Positions 13,940 to 20,700 of a DNA stretch of 28,591 bases are shown here, piece after piece; the stretch's first letter is position 1; each line of letters starts with the position of its first letter. The stretch is from positions 1 to 28,591 of the IMG/VR virus record IMGVR_UViG_3300037071_005581; one strand, 5' to 3'. The notes below the pieces were generated by a model. The model was given only the letters and a program-made list of their open reading frames with translations. It was not told the origin of the DNA and did no database searches. This DNA is from a virus. Position numbers and translations under genes: made by a program.

Positions 13940-14368
13940 ATGAGCAAAGGCGACACCTTCGAGAATGATCTTCTCAAGCTGATCTTCCAGGCGACGGCGA
14001 TCGCGAATCTGGCCGACAACGCGGCGAGCTCGCCCCTCACCAACCTCTCGGTGGCGCTGCACACGGCGGATCCGGGCGAGACGGGCGTGCAGACCACGAA
14101 CGAGGCGGGCTATGGCGCCTACGCGCGCGTTTCGGTGGCGCGCACCTCGGGCGGCTGGGCGATCTCGGGATCGACCGTGACGCCGGTCGCAACGATCTCC
14201 TTCCCGGCCGGGACCTCGGGCACGAACACGATCACTCACTTCTCGGTGGGCCCGACCGGCGGTGGTGCGACCAAGATCTTCTACTCCGGCACGGTGACGC
14301 CGAACATCGTCGTGACCTCCGGTGTAACGCCGCAGCTCACCACGGCGAGCACGATCACGGAAGACTGA
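13940..14368 (+). CDS. Phage tail-fibre-like / structural protein
   Basis: The 142-residue product starts MSKGDTFENDLLKLIFQATA and continues with ATAIANLADNAASSPLTNLS and VALHTADPGETGVQTT. This N-terminal signature is shared by a widespread phage family usually annotated as tail fibre or virion protein. The C-terminal half is beta-rich with alternating T/G/S (GTSGTNTITHFSVGPTG). AAAGGAC lies 8 nt before the ATG. It is the first gene after the late terminator, so probably late-expressed. It lacks a trimeric coiled coil, so a fibre role rests only on family resemblance. Confidence 0.7.
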   Translation: MSKGDTFENDLLKLIFQATAIANLADNAASSPLTNLSVALHTADPGETGVQTTNEAGYGAYARVSVARTSGGWAISGSTVTPVATISFPAGTSGTNTITHFSVGPTGGGATKIFYSGTVTPNIVVTSGVTPQLTTASTITED

Positions 14369-14371
14369 TCC

Positions 14372-15577
14372 GTGTTTGCGTGGGGAACGCGGGCGTCGCA
14401 GGAAGCGCGCGCTCGCGTCGTTGGCATCGCCCGGGGCGGAGGATTCGATCCGAACTGGCTCTCTGCCGCGATCATGTTCGAGAGTCGCTGGGACCCCAAG
14501 GCGGTAAACCCGCTTTCCAGGGCCACGGGGCTCATCCAATTCATGCCGCGCACCGCAGAGGGGCTCGGCACCACGGTCGAGCAGCTGGCGGCGATGTCGG
14601 CGGAAGCACAGCTGAATTTCGTCGCCGCGTATTTCGCACCGTTCGCGCACCGGATCAGCACGATCGAGGATTGCTACATGGCAATCCTCTGGCCCGCCGC
14701 CGTTGGCAAGCCAAACGATGCGCCGCTTTTCTCCAAGGACGATGCGAACGCGAAGGCGTACTTCGCCAACAAGGGCCTTGACGTCAACCAGGACGGCGTC
14801 GTCACCAAGGCCGAGGCAGCGGCGCGCGTCGTCCAGCTGCTCGCCCAAGGCTTGCTGCCAGCCAATGCAACCACCGACGAGGCCGAAGTGCAGCCCGTCG
14901 CTGCTCAGGAGGCCCCGATGGGCGCGCTGATTCCGATTCTCACCACCCTGTTGCCGACGGTGCTTGGTTTGTTTCAACCGAAGATTCAGGCCAAGGTGGA
15001 GCAAGTCACCGGCCAGCCCCCCGAGGTCGCCGGTCCGTTCTTGATCGACTTCTTCTCGAAGATGGCGCAGCTCGCCGGCGTTGTCCAGCCCGGACAGGCG
15101 ATCACGACGCCAACCCAAGCAGTGCAGGCGGCCGCGGCCTTGCAGACCGCGCCGGCAACTGCGGTGCAGGAGCTCGAGCAGCACACGCTCGACTATCTCG
15201 ACAAGATCGGCCCGACTTTGGATCGCCTCGCGCAGCTCGACCGCGAGGAATGGGCCGCGGCGATCTCCGGCCGCGACGCGGCGAGTGCCCGGGCGGCGCG
15301 CGATCGCGTCGACCTGGGGCCGTTCCTGGCACGGGTGGCCGCCGGTATCGCGGCGCTCATCATCTTGTGCGGACTCGTCGCACTTGGCCTACAAGTGTGG
15401 TTGAATGACGACCATGAACCTTCCGTTGGACTCGTTGGCTTGCTCGGGCCTATCATCACGCTGGCCGTGAAGTGGCTCTCGGACATCATCGCCTACCGCT
15501 TCGACGGCACCCCGACGAGCAATGCGGCTAACGCCGCGAACGCCGCGATCGCGGCCTCACTTCCAACGAAGGGATAG
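14372..15577 (+). CDS. Lytic transglycosylase / EF-hand / holin-like fusion
   Basis: The 401-residue product starts at GTG four bases after the previous stop. Residues 25-100 form an SLT-type lytic transglycosylase: catalytic E37 in MFESRWDP, then GLIQFMPRTAEGLG. Residues 137-148 are a complete EF-hand loop, DVNQDGVVTKAE. From residue 183, MGALIPILTTLLPTVLGLF begins a part resembling 3-TM phage holins (gene transfer agent/holin type), with a linker rich in Ala/Gln and two membrane spans at about 318-344 and 351-377 (PIITLAVKWLSDIIAYRF). The protein therefore joins cell-wall cleavage to a membrane-embedded, holin-like end. AGGAGG 5 nt before an in-frame ATG at 14918 points to a second, shorter product. 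Residue numbers are counted from the GTG. Confidence 0.85.
   Translation: MFAWGTRASQEARARVVGIARGGGFDPNWLSAAIMFESRWDPKAVNPLSRATGLIQFMPRTAEGLGTTVEQLAAMSAEAQLNFVAAYFAPFAHRISTIEDCYMAILWPAAVGKPNDAPLFSKDDANAKAYFANKGLDVNQDGVVTKAEAAARVVQLLAQGLLPANATTDEAEVQPVAAQEAPMGALIPILTTLLPTVLGLFQPKIQAKVEQVTGQPPEVAGPFLIDFFSKMAQLAGVVQPGQAITTPTQAVQAAAALQTAPATAVQELEQHTLDYLDKIGPTLDRLAQLDREEWAAAISGRDAASARAARDRVDLGPFLARVAAGIAALIILCGLVALGLQVWLNDDHEPSVGLVGLLGPIITLAVKWLSDIIAYRFDGTPTSNAANAANAAIAASLPTKG
14907..14912 (+). promoter_or_regulatory. Internal Shine-Dalgarno (AGGAGG)
   Basis: A perfect AGGAGG lies 5 nt before an in-frame ATG at 14918 within the transglycosylase gene. Such a strong site inside a coding frame suggests internal initiation. 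Confidence 0.6.
14918..15577 (+). CDS. Internally initiated holin-like product (in-frame with lysin)
   Basis: Translation from the ATG at 14918 would give a 219-residue protein consisting only of the C-terminal part of the fusion: an N-terminal amphipathic/hydrophobic segment (MGALIPILTTLLPTVLGLF), a helical linker and two clear membrane spans near the end. The ATG follows AGGAGG at 5 nt. This matches the size and layout of 3-TM-type phage holins, whose usual N-terminus also begins with a hydrophobic stretch. The full-length protein would then be lysin plus holin, and this shorter form holin alone. The second product is inferred, not shown. Confidence 0.5.
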   Translation: MGALIPILTTLLPTVLGLFQPKIQAKVEQVTGQPPEVAGPFLIDFFSKMAQLAGVVQPGQAITTPTQAVQAAAALQTAPATAVQELEQHTLDYLDKIGPTLDRLAQLDREEWAAAISGRDAASARAARDRVDLGPFLARVAAGIAALIILCGLVALGLQVWLNDDHEPSVGLVGLLGPIITLAVKWLSDIIAYRFDGTPTSNAANAANAAIAASLPTKG

Positions 15578-15579
15578 CG

Positions 15580-16038
15580 ATGACGATCCATAAAAGCACG
15601 TTCAACTACGCCCCCGGCACCGGACAGGACACGTATTTCTCACCGGAGCTGTTCGTCAATGACGAGGTACACATCAGCTTCACAACCCCACCCACGCTGC
15701 GCGAGGGTGGGGCAGGCGGCTGGGTTGGCTTCGCCAACCAAGGGCGCGTCGAGGGTGGCCGCAACCTGACCAACTCGCTCGAGCTCTCGCTGAGTGAAAT
15801 CGAGGGCGACTTCTCGAAGTCTGTCGGCGGCAATTCGTCCGGCTCAATCCACTTCAACACCAAACCGGCGCCATCGTGGTTCTCATGGCTGCACAAGGGC
15901 GCGACGAACAAGCCGAACGATAACGTGCTGAAGCCGGGGACGACCTACTGGATCAACGTGCGCAACCGCTTCGGTCCGGCGCCGGATGGCATTCGCGTGA
16001 AAATGGTGGAGGGCAGCGACGCTCCGCCGCGCGGCTGA
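15580..16038 (+). CDS. Hypothetical beta-rich protein
   Basis: The 152-residue product starts MTIHKSTFNYAPGTGQDTYF two bases after the previous stop. It is rich in T/G/S and aromatic residues, with GGWVGFANQGRVEGGRNLTN and PGTTYWINVRNRFGPAPDG; it looks like an all-beta, perhaps jelly-roll, fold. No signal peptide or membrane span. Many phages carry a small late gene after the lysis gene that encodes a virion decoration or adsorption protein, and this could be one. No family recognised. Its stop lies 2 nt from the stop of the convergent leftward gene, without a visible terminator between. Confidence 0.65.
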   Translation: MTIHKSTFNYAPGTGQDTYFSPELFVNDEVHISFTTPPTLREGGAGGWVGFANQGRVEGGRNLTNSLELSLSEIEGDFSKSVGGNSSGSIHFNTKPAPSWFSWLHKGATNKPNDNVLKPGTTYWINVRNRFGPAPDGIRVKMVEGSDAPPRG

Positions 16039-16040
16039 CC

Positions 16041-16268
16041 TTAACTCGCCGCGACGTTGGCTTCCCGGAGGGCAATGCGGTAGATCGGGTGCTGATTGGT
16101 GAGCAGCAGGAACAGCTCCCAGCGCGCGAGATCCATCGGCTGGGAGCCGCGCTCGTACTCGGCCCAACGTGGCTGGGCTCCCAGGTGGACGAGCTCGGCC
16201 GCCTCGGCCTGTGTAAGCCCCGAGGCGGCGCGAGCGATGCGGATGACTGTGGCGGAAGGTACGTTCAC
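16041..16268 (-). CDS. XRE-type helix-turn-helix protein, last gene of accessory operon
   Basis: The 75-residue product begins with GTG overlapping the previous stop (GTGA). It carries IRIARAASGLTQAEAAELVH then PRWAEYERGSQPMDLARWEL, a typical Cro/CI-type helix-turn-helix domain in which the LTQAEAAEL helix precedes the recognition helix. The C-terminal tail is short. As the last gene of a long leftward operon it could be a repressor of its own region or an antitoxin-like regulator. No effector domain is present. Confidence in the HTH is high; target unknown. Confidence 0.75.
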   Translation of the reverse strand: MNVPSATVIRIARAASGLTQAEAAELVHLGAQPRWAEYERGSQPMDLARWELFLLLTNQHPIYRIALREANVAAS

Positions 16269-16453
16269 ACGACCGCCTTGGCGATGCCGACAGCCTTGTC
16301 CAGCGCGGCGGCCATCACATCCGGGTCGCTGTTGCTGTTGGCTCGGATGTCAGCGATTGCGCGCAGCGCCCTGAGCAGCACTCGCACGCGCTCGACGTTG
16401 CAGACGTGGGTGTTGTCCTTCCACAACTCGCCGCACTTGGTGCAGTTGTTCAT
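16265..16453 (-). CDS. Small Cys/His protein
   Basis: The 62-residue product starts MNNCTKCGELWKDNTHVCNV; C4, C7 and C18 with H16 may bind zinc. A helical tail follows (RVLLRALRAIADIRANSNSD). ATG overlaps the preceding stop by 4 nt and a longer frame to 16705 would be Arg/Pro-rich shadow. Unknown function. Confidence 0.6.
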   Translation of the reverse strand: MNNCTKCGELWKDNTHVCNVERVRVLLRALRAIADIRANSNSDPDVMAAALDKAVGIAKAVV

Positions 16454-16626
16454 GCTGCTCTCCCCCGGTTGTATGCCGTAACGAGCAATTTGGCTGCCTC
16501 GTCGTCGTACACCGTGGCAATGCAGGTATCGGTGTCGCCGGAGTCTGTGCCGTCGGCAAGGCGGACAGTCCAATACCCGAAGGCGTCTGGACAGGGGTCG
16601 ACTACCAACTTCCCAAGGTCGATCAT
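16450..16626 (-). CDS. Small hypothetical protein
   Basis: The 58-residue product starts MIDLGKLVVDPCPDAFGYWT and continues VRLADGTDSGDTDTCIATVY, a beta-rich short domain with two Cys. Both ends overlap neighbours by 4 nt, supporting a coupled gene. Longer upstream in-frame starts fall inside the neighbouring gene and give low-complexity sequence. Function unknown. Confidence 0.6.
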   Translation of the reverse strand: MIDLGKLVVDPCPDAFGYWTVRLADGTDSGDTDTCIATVYDDEAAKLLVTAYNRGRAA

Positions 16627-16889
16627 GCGGCTCTCCTGAGTTTGCGCTTCGCGGCCTCGGCGGCGCGCTCGGCGATTGCGGTTTGCTTGACGGCCATCGC
16701 GGCACAGGCCCCGATGGTCGTGGTGTAGGTCTTGCGGCAGCCCGATTCCCTGAACCCGATCAGATTCCCCGGTCCGAGGATCACGACGAGTTGCCTCCCG
16801 AACCGGCCTAAACGGTCGTCTGAGAGGCGAATCACCGTTCCGGGTGTCGTCGTGCCGTCCTTGCGCTTGCGCGGGCGTAGCGGGGTCAT
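16623..16889 (-). CDS. Small hypothetical basic protein
   Basis: The 88-residue product starts MTPLRPRKRKDGTTTPGTVI. A beta-rich middle (LGRFGRQLVVILGPGNLIGF) is flanked by basic ends, the last being RAAEAAKRKLRRAA. The layout fits a small nucleic-acid-binding protein, but no family is recognised. ATG overlaps the upstream stop (ATGA). Confidence 0.6.
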   Translation of the reverse strand: MTPLRPRKRKDGTTTPGTVIRLSDDRLGRFGRQLVVILGPGNLIGFRESGCRKTYTTTIGACAAMAVKQTAIAERAAEAAKRKLRRAA

Positions 16890-17203
16890 TTCGGCCTCCC
16901 TGCGTTGCATCGACCGCACTGGGTCGCCCATCCGACGTTCGTCTGCCCGCAGCAGGCTTGCTCGCAGACCCACGGTCGTTCCCCGAGGCGGCTCCGCCAC
17001 CTTGTTGCCTCGACTTCGGCTTTGGCTCGCGCTTCGGACCACAGGACGGCGGCGTTCGCGCCCGCGTCAAGCAACTTGATCGCGGTCGCCGCACCAAGGT
17101 AGAAACAGGCTTCATGGGTGAGGTCGAAAGGAGGCTCGGGTTCGTCGGCGTGAAGGCTTGCCATTTGCGCGGCGTAGCGCCTGTAGCTTTCAGCGAGCGT
17201 CAT
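16886..17203 (-). CDS. Protein with C-terminal RanBP2-like zinc finger
   Basis: The 105-residue product starts MTLAESYRRYAAQMASLHAD. The middle is helical (FYLGAATAIKLLDAGANAAV). The C-terminus WVCEQACCGQTNVGWATQCG then RCNAG has the W-x-C...C...N...C-x2-C arrangement of RanBP2-type fingers, which bind RNA or ubiquitin-like partners elsewhere. Its role in a phage accessory operon is open. ATG overlaps the upstream stop by 4 nt. Confidence 0.65.
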   Translation of the reverse strand: MTLAESYRRYAAQMASLHADEPEPPFDLTHEACFYLGAATAIKLLDAGANAAVLWSEARAKAEVEATRWRSRLGERPWVCEQACCGQTNVGWATQCGRCNAGRPK

Positions 17204-17436
17204 TTGACGACCCCGATGTAGGTTCCCGCAACGAAGTAGGCGAAGCATCCGCACTTCGGGCATTCGCCAGCCGGGACTTCCCCGCCGGGATCGAGTCGGT
17301 CGTTGAGGTCGGGTGTCTCGTCCAGCTGCTTGCCGAGATAGGCTTGTGGTCCCCGCCAGTTGCAGTTGTCGCATTTGCAGGCTTTGGTGAGGTCGGGTGC
17401 TTGGTCTAGCGCCTTGCGGCGTGCGCGGGTTTTCAT
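17200..17436 (-). CDS. Small zinc-ribbon protein
   Basis: The 78-residue product starts MKTRARRKALDQAPDLTKAC. Two Cys pairs (CKCDNCNW and ECPKCGCFAYF) about 35 residues apart form a zinc ribbon. A basic N-terminus precedes it. Overlaps both neighbours by 4 nt. Such small ribbons frequently occur in phage operons; specific target unknown. Confidence 0.65.
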   Translation of the reverse strand: MKTRARRKALDQAPDLTKACKCDNCNWRGPQAYLGKQLDETPDLNDRLDPGGEVPAGECPKCGCFAYFVAGTYIGVVK

Positions 17437-17765
17437 TTCGGTTGCTCCTCGGGCCAGTAAAACTGTTCACGTGCGTCGGTGGCGATCTTGCGATCAACCT
17501 CGGCGTTCCAGATTGCGCGGGCGATGGCCCACGGCAGCTGCTTGCGGGCTTCCTCGATGCGCTGGGCGGATGCTCGTCCCGCCTGCCAGTAGCGGTGATC
17601 GTCGGAGTAGGCGTAGGTCAGATCGTGGCGCACCACCATCTTGGTGAACGCATCGAGCTTCTCTGTGAAGGCCTTGGCGTTCGCCTCGTCCTGCTCGCGC
17701 ACTTCGCGGGCTTCGTCCAAGATGCGGTGCTTGGCGTCGGTGCCGTAGTTGAATGGCTCGCTCAT
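17433..17765 (-). CDS. Hypothetical helical protein
   Basis: The 110-residue product starts MSEPFNYGTDAKHRILDEAR and is largely helical and charged (REVREQDEANAKAFTEKLDA), with Tyr/Trp-rich ends (YAYSDDHRYWQAGRA). AGGAGAAAG lies just before the ATG. The product overlaps the upstream small gene by 4 nt. No family recognised. Confidence 0.65.
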   Translation of the reverse strand: MSEPFNYGTDAKHRILDEAREVREQDEANAKAFTEKLDAFTKMVVRHDLTYAYSDDHRYWQAGRASAQRIEEARKQLPWAIARAIWNAEVDRKIATDAREQFYWPEEQPK

Positions 17766-17890
17766 GTCTTTCTCCTGTGGGTGGCGTCGAAATCGCAAAC
17801 CCATACCCAAGCGGCCACGAACGCTCCGCCTTCGACAACCTTGACTTGGGCGTGCTCGTCGATCTCGATGTCGTCGTCAGACGAAAACAT
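17762..17890 (-). CDS. 42-residue acidic protein, possibly made by frameshift or reinitiation
   Basis: The frame encodes MFSSDDDIEIDEHAQVKVVE then GGAFVAAWVWVCDFDATHRR, ending KT. Its TGA overlaps the next ATG. No ribosome binding site precedes its ATG; instead a well-placed site (CTAGGAGCAAATC) precedes an overlapping 13-codon frame at 17918-17877 (MSQFDRVTYDVFV), which ends in TGA-C in the +1 relation. A +1 shift at that stop would fuse the two into a smooth protein. The KVVEG motif recurs in the gene at 18400-18609, suggesting relation. Probably a real product, but its start is unresolved. Confidence 0.5.
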   Translation of the reverse strand: MFSSDDDIEIDEHAQVKVVEGGAFVAAWVWVCDFDATHRRKT

Positions 17891-17935
17891 CGTATGTAAC
17901 GCGGTCAAATTGAGACATGATTTGCTCCTAGTTGG

Positions 17936-18151
17936 TCAGGCGAGAGCTTCACGGCGCGCTTCCATGTGCGCCTCCGACGATGGGAAAACCTCGCCGCAAT
18001 GAAGGCACTTGACCGGACCTCGCTTGCCGTCTGGCTGGCCCTGTGTCCATCCATGAGTGCAGATTCCAGCCTTGCGCAAGCGCGATTCCCGCGCACCTTG
18101 CCGGTACAATTGGGCTTGCAATAGATCCGCATCCATTTTCATATGATCCAT
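17936..18151 (-). CDS. Small protein with CxxC zinc-finger motif
   Basis: The 71-residue product starts MDHMKMDADLLQAQLYRQGA. The C-terminal part holds C...H (ICTHGW) and CLHCGEVFPSSEAHMEA, a plausible zinc finger. The ribosome binding site CCTAGGAGCAAAC is nearly identical to the one before the 13-codon frame at 17918, suggesting duplication of a translation module. Confidence 0.6.
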   Translation of the reverse strand: MDHMKMDADLLQAQLYRQGARESRLRKAGICTHGWTQGQPDGKRGPVKCLHCGEVFPSSEAHMEARREALA

Positions 18152-18164
18152 GTTTGCTCCTAGG

Positions 18165-18239
18165 TTAGTGAGAGAGAATGAACGCCAGCGCAACGGCGAA
18201 TGCGCAGGCGAGGGCGATGATGGATTCGGATTTGCTCAT
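18165..18239 (-). CDS. 24-residue membrane microprotein
   Basis: The short frame encodes MSKSESIIALACAFAVALAF then ILSH: a polar start and one hydrophobic helix. Its ATG overlaps the stop of the preceding small gene (ATGA), and it ends with TAA. Short single-span peptides like this are known to modulate membrane complexes, but no specific relative is recognised. Confidence 0.5.
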   Translation of the reverse strand: MSKSESIIALACAFAVALAFILSH

Positions 18240-18403
18240 GCTGTGGCTTTGATAGGTTGCGCCACAAAAACCACGCAAGACTCGTCTTGTGTTGAATAGC
18301 GTTCGACGTAATAGCGCAGATTGGACGCGAAAACCACGCAATAGGGCGCATGGAAATAGTCTGCATTGGCGCGAGCTTGTTTCTTTGCTTGCTCGAATGT
18401 CAT
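18236..18403 (-). CDS. Small hypothetical protein
   Basis: The 55-residue product encodes MTFEQAKKQARANADYFHAP then YCVVFASNLRYYVERYSTQD, a compact alpha/beta pattern rich in Tyr and Val, ending CVVFVAQPIKATA. Both ends overlap neighbours by 4 nt (ATGA). Clearly part of the coupled chain; function unknown. Confidence 0.65.
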   Translation of the reverse strand: MTFEQAKKQARANADYFHAPYCVVFASNLRYYVERYSTQDESCVVFVAQPIKATA

Positions 18404-18609
18404 GATGCGTCACCCTGCGCGTCGGCCAAGGCTTCGGCTTCGGTAGCGAATGGGCCTACGGGGTCCGAATCGGGCAGGCAGCCGGGAAAGCAATACCAGT
18501 AATACCAACCTTGCTCGGCGTCGATGCCAATATCGTCCGGGCATCCGTAGAAAACCTCAACGTCGGGCAACGCATGGGCGCCTTCGACAACCTTGATCGT
18601 GCCGTTCAT
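18400..18609 (-). CDS. Small acidic aromatic protein
   Basis: The 69-residue product starts MNGTIKVVEGAHALPDVEVF. It contains a Tyr/Trp patch (EQGWYYWYCFPGCLPDSDPV) and ends with an acidic helix (FATEAEALADAQGDAS). Its ATG overlaps the end of the methyltransferase gene by 4 nt. The KVVEG string also appears in the gene at 17762-17890. Unknown role; possible methyltransferase accessory by position. Confidence 0.6.
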   Translation of the reverse strand: MNGTIKVVEGAHALPDVEVFYGCPDDIGIDAEQGWYYWYCFPGCLPDSDPVGPFATEAEALADAQGDAS

Positions 18610-20018
18610 GCTGCCTCCTCTTGGCATTCGGATGCGACGAGCGCATCGCAGTTCGCTTCGACAATCGCACGGGCCACTGGCGGGCAAACGCTGTTGCCAC
18701 ACATCCGGACCTGCGCGCTCTTGGGAAGAATCAAACCTTGGGCCGGATCGTCCCCGATGATGTAGTCGTCGGGGAATCCCTGCGCCTTGTACAACTCGCG
18801 GGGTGCGAGCATCCGCATTCCGATGTCGGTGATGACGTACTCCTCGCCGTCCACGATGACCAGAGCAAACCGCTCCTTGGCGGTGATCGTGTGCAGCGGC
18901 TCCTCGAGGCCCTGCTGCTGCGTGGTGCTGCTGCCGTAGAACTTGACCAGAAAGGCGTAGACGGTCCCTGCGCGCAGCGGGTCGGCAACCTGTGCCTTGA
19001 CCAACTGGGCCGCGACAAGGGCCTTCTGATCGGTGCCGGTGATCGTGTGCGTAGGCTCGGTCAGCGATTGACCGACGACCATCTTCGCGCCGATGCCGTT
19101 GTGCTTGGCGAGGAACGCAGTCACCAATGCGCCCTGCGATCCCAACGCGGTGATCGTGTTCATGGGCTTGCCGATGTCGAGCACGCGTGGCGCTTGCTCG
19201 CCGTGGCGACCGTGGCGCTCGCCGTTGCGTGTGTTGATCAGAATGGGCACGCGCGGCGGGTTGGGCACGATGTACGGGTGCTTGGTGTTAACCACATACT
19301 TCATAACCCCGTGCGCGATCCGGCGCAGCGTGGCATCCGCCAAGGGCCGCTCGCGGTCGAAGATCGAGCGCGTCGGGATCGTCCAGTCGATGCAGCTCGC
19401 CGCCGTGCGGAACGGGATCAAGCCGGGGCCGTGCGTCTTGACCGGCCATTCGATTGGCTCGCCGTCGCAGCGGGCGATCAAGAACAGCCGCTTGCGCGTC
19501 GTGGGCGCACCGTAGTCGCAGGCCCGCAACTCGCGGAACTGGACGTCGTACTTCATGCGCCGGAGCGCATTGACGAAGGCGTCGAAATGCTTGCCCTTGC
19601 GATCCGGGCAGGGCTGGCCGTCAACGACCGGACCCCACTCGCGGAACTCCTCGACGTTCTCAAGGCAGATCAGCTTGGGGCGCACCTGTTTCGCCCACTT
19701 GACCGCGATCCACGCGAGGCCGCGCACGCGCTTGCTGACGGGCTTCCCGCCCTTGGCTTTGGAGAAGTGCGTGCAATCGGGCGACAGCCACAGCAGGCCC
19801 ACTGGGCGTCCGCCGCAGGCCTCGACTGGATCGACGTTCCACACGTCCTCGCAGTAGTGCAGCGAGTCGGGATGGTTAGCCAGGTGCATCATCATTGCCT
19901 CGGGGTTGTGGTTCACCGCGATGTCGGGTGAGCGGCCGAGAGCCTGAAAGATGCCGGTGGAGGCACCGCCGCCACCCGCGAAGTTGTCCACGATCAATTC
20001 GTTCGGGGCGAGGATCAC
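18606..20018 (-). CDS. DNA cytosine-5 methyltransferase
   Basis: This enzyme would transfer a methyl group from S-adenosylmethionine to carbon 5 of cytosine in a short DNA target. The 470-residue product shows motif I DNFAGGGGASTG (residues 11-22), motif IV SPDCTHFSKAKGG with catalytic Cys82, motif VI ENVEEF (residue 120 on), motif VIII RKRLFLIA (residue 175 on) and a terminal motif X GNSVCPP. The long insert around residues 230-330 (VVNTKHPYIVPNPPRVP) would hold the target-recognition domain. No partner endonuclease is visible, so a protective, anti-restriction role is likely. Starts with GTG overlapping the upstream stop. Target sequence cannot be predicted. Confidence 0.92.
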   Translation of the reverse strand: MILAPNELIVDNFAGGGGASTGIFQALGRSPDIAVNHNPEAMMMHLANHPDSLHYCEDVWNVDPVEACGGRPVGLLWLSPDCTHFSKAKGGKPVSKRVRGLAWIAVKWAKQVRPKLICLENVEEFREWGPVVDGQPCPDRKGKHFDAFVNALRRMKYDVQFRELRACDYGAPTTRKRLFLIARCDGEPIEWPVKTHGPGLIPFRTAASCIDWTIPTRSIFDRERPLADATLRRIAHGVMKYVVNTKHPYIVPNPPRVPILINTRNGERHGRHGEQAPRVLDIGKPMNTITALGSQGALVTAFLAKHNGIGAKMVVGQSLTEPTHTITGTDQKALVAAQLVKAQVADPLRAGTVYAFLVKFYGSSTTQQQGLEEPLHTITAKERFALVIVDGEEYVITDIGMRMLAPRELYKAQGFPDDYIIGDDPAQGLILPKSAQVRMCGNSVCPPVARAIVEANCDALVASECQEEAA

Positions 20019-20218
20019 AGCGCGGCCTCGTTGCGTTCGCCGAGCTGAAACTCGGTTTCCAGCTTCGTGATCAGATCGTGCATCTTGTCTTTCTCAGCAT
20101 CGGCGCGGGTTACTTGCTCCGCGCACTCCGGCGCGTCGGTGAATATGTCGCGGCTGATGCTGTCGGCTACCTCGTCCCATTGGGCGACGATGGCTCGCAG
20201 TAGGCTGATGGCGGTCAT
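20015..20218 (-). CDS. Small hypothetical protein
   Basis: The 67-residue product starts MTAISLLRAIVAQWDEVADS; it is helical and acidic, ending with KLETEFQLGERNEAAL. Its TGA overlaps the GTG of the methyltransferase gene and its ATG overlaps the upstream stop, so it lies in the coupled chain. The longer frame to 20599 is Arg-rich shadow. No family recognised. Confidence 0.6.
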   Translation of the reverse strand: MTAISLLRAIVAQWDEVADSISRDIFTDAPECAEQVTRADAEKDKMHDLITKLETEFQLGERNEAAL

Positions 20219-20424
20219 TGCGGCTCCTTGGATACCCACATCTGCACGCCATCGACCCAGTAGCTGAGGCCGTTGTTGCGGACATAGGCGGGGCGTGATC
20301 CGGGATGCGGCGGGCGCACGGCTTGAAAGGCGACGACAGCCGCGTGGCTCTCGTCGTCGGCCTCGACCGTGACGCAAGCGCCGCGACGCGTGGGCAGGAA
20401 AACGTGGACGTTGAAGCGGCTCAT
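20215..20424 (-). CDS. Small hypothetical beta-rich protein
   Basis: The 69-residue product starts MSRFNVHVFLPTRRGACVTV. It looks beta/alpha (EADDESHAAVVAFQAVRPPH) and ends GLSYWVDGVQMWVSKEPQ. Overlaps both neighbours by 4 nt. The fold may resemble small phage proteins with a ferredoxin-like arrangement, but no relative is recognised. Confidence 0.6.
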   Translation of the reverse strand: MSRFNVHVFLPTRRGACVTVEADDESHAAVVAFQAVRPPHPGSRPAYVRNNGLSYWVDGVQMWVSKEPQ

Positions 20425-20627
20425 CGCTGCACCTCGACGCAGCCCAAGTCGGCCGGCGTGGCGCGGCGAACCTCGATGACCGCCGCATTGAGCGGCAGCA
20501 TCGAATTGGCTTTCGCGGTGCGGATCGCGCCCGCCTCGGACGCAGCCCGCACGTACTTGGTGTCGTCGTTGCGCGTCTGGTGCTGCCGCAGCCGCACAAC
20601 CCATACCGGCGAGGTGAGGATGGTCAT
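20421..20627 (-). CDS. Small hypothetical protein
   Basis: The 68-residue product starts MTILTSPVWVVRLRQHQTRN and continues TKYVRAASEAGAIRTAKANS, then LPLNAAVIEVRRATPADLG. It appears alpha/beta. CACAGGAGCAAGC lies right before the ATG and its stop overlaps the next gene. No family is recognised. Confidence 0.6.
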   Translation of the reverse strand: MTILTSPVWVVRLRQHQTRNDDTKYVRAASEAGAIRTAKANSMLPLNAAVIEVRRATPADLGCVEVQR

Positions 20628-20698
20628 GCTTGCTCCTGTGGTGGGGGAAACAGCTTGTTCAGGTTGCCCGTGAGCGGGCTGATGCGGCTGAGCCTCAT
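20624..20698 (-). CDS. 24-residue microprotein
   Basis: The frame encodes MRLSRISPLTGNLNKLFPPP then QEQA. AAAGGA sits a few bases before the ATG and the TGA overlaps the next ATG. A short frame with a good ribosome site and canonical coupling. Its last codons also hold the ribosome binding site of the next gene. Unknown function. Confidence 0.5.
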   Translation of the reverse strand: MRLSRISPLTGNLNKLFPPPQEQA

Positions 20699-20700
20699 GG

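Noticed and set aside
13820-15184. 454-residue leftward frame
   Set aside because: Runs opposite the tail-like and lysin genes; Arg/His-rich low-complexity product without a family.
18621-19931. 436-residue rightward frame opposite the methyltransferase
   Set aside because: The leftward strand has all methyltransferase motifs; this frame is compositional shadow.
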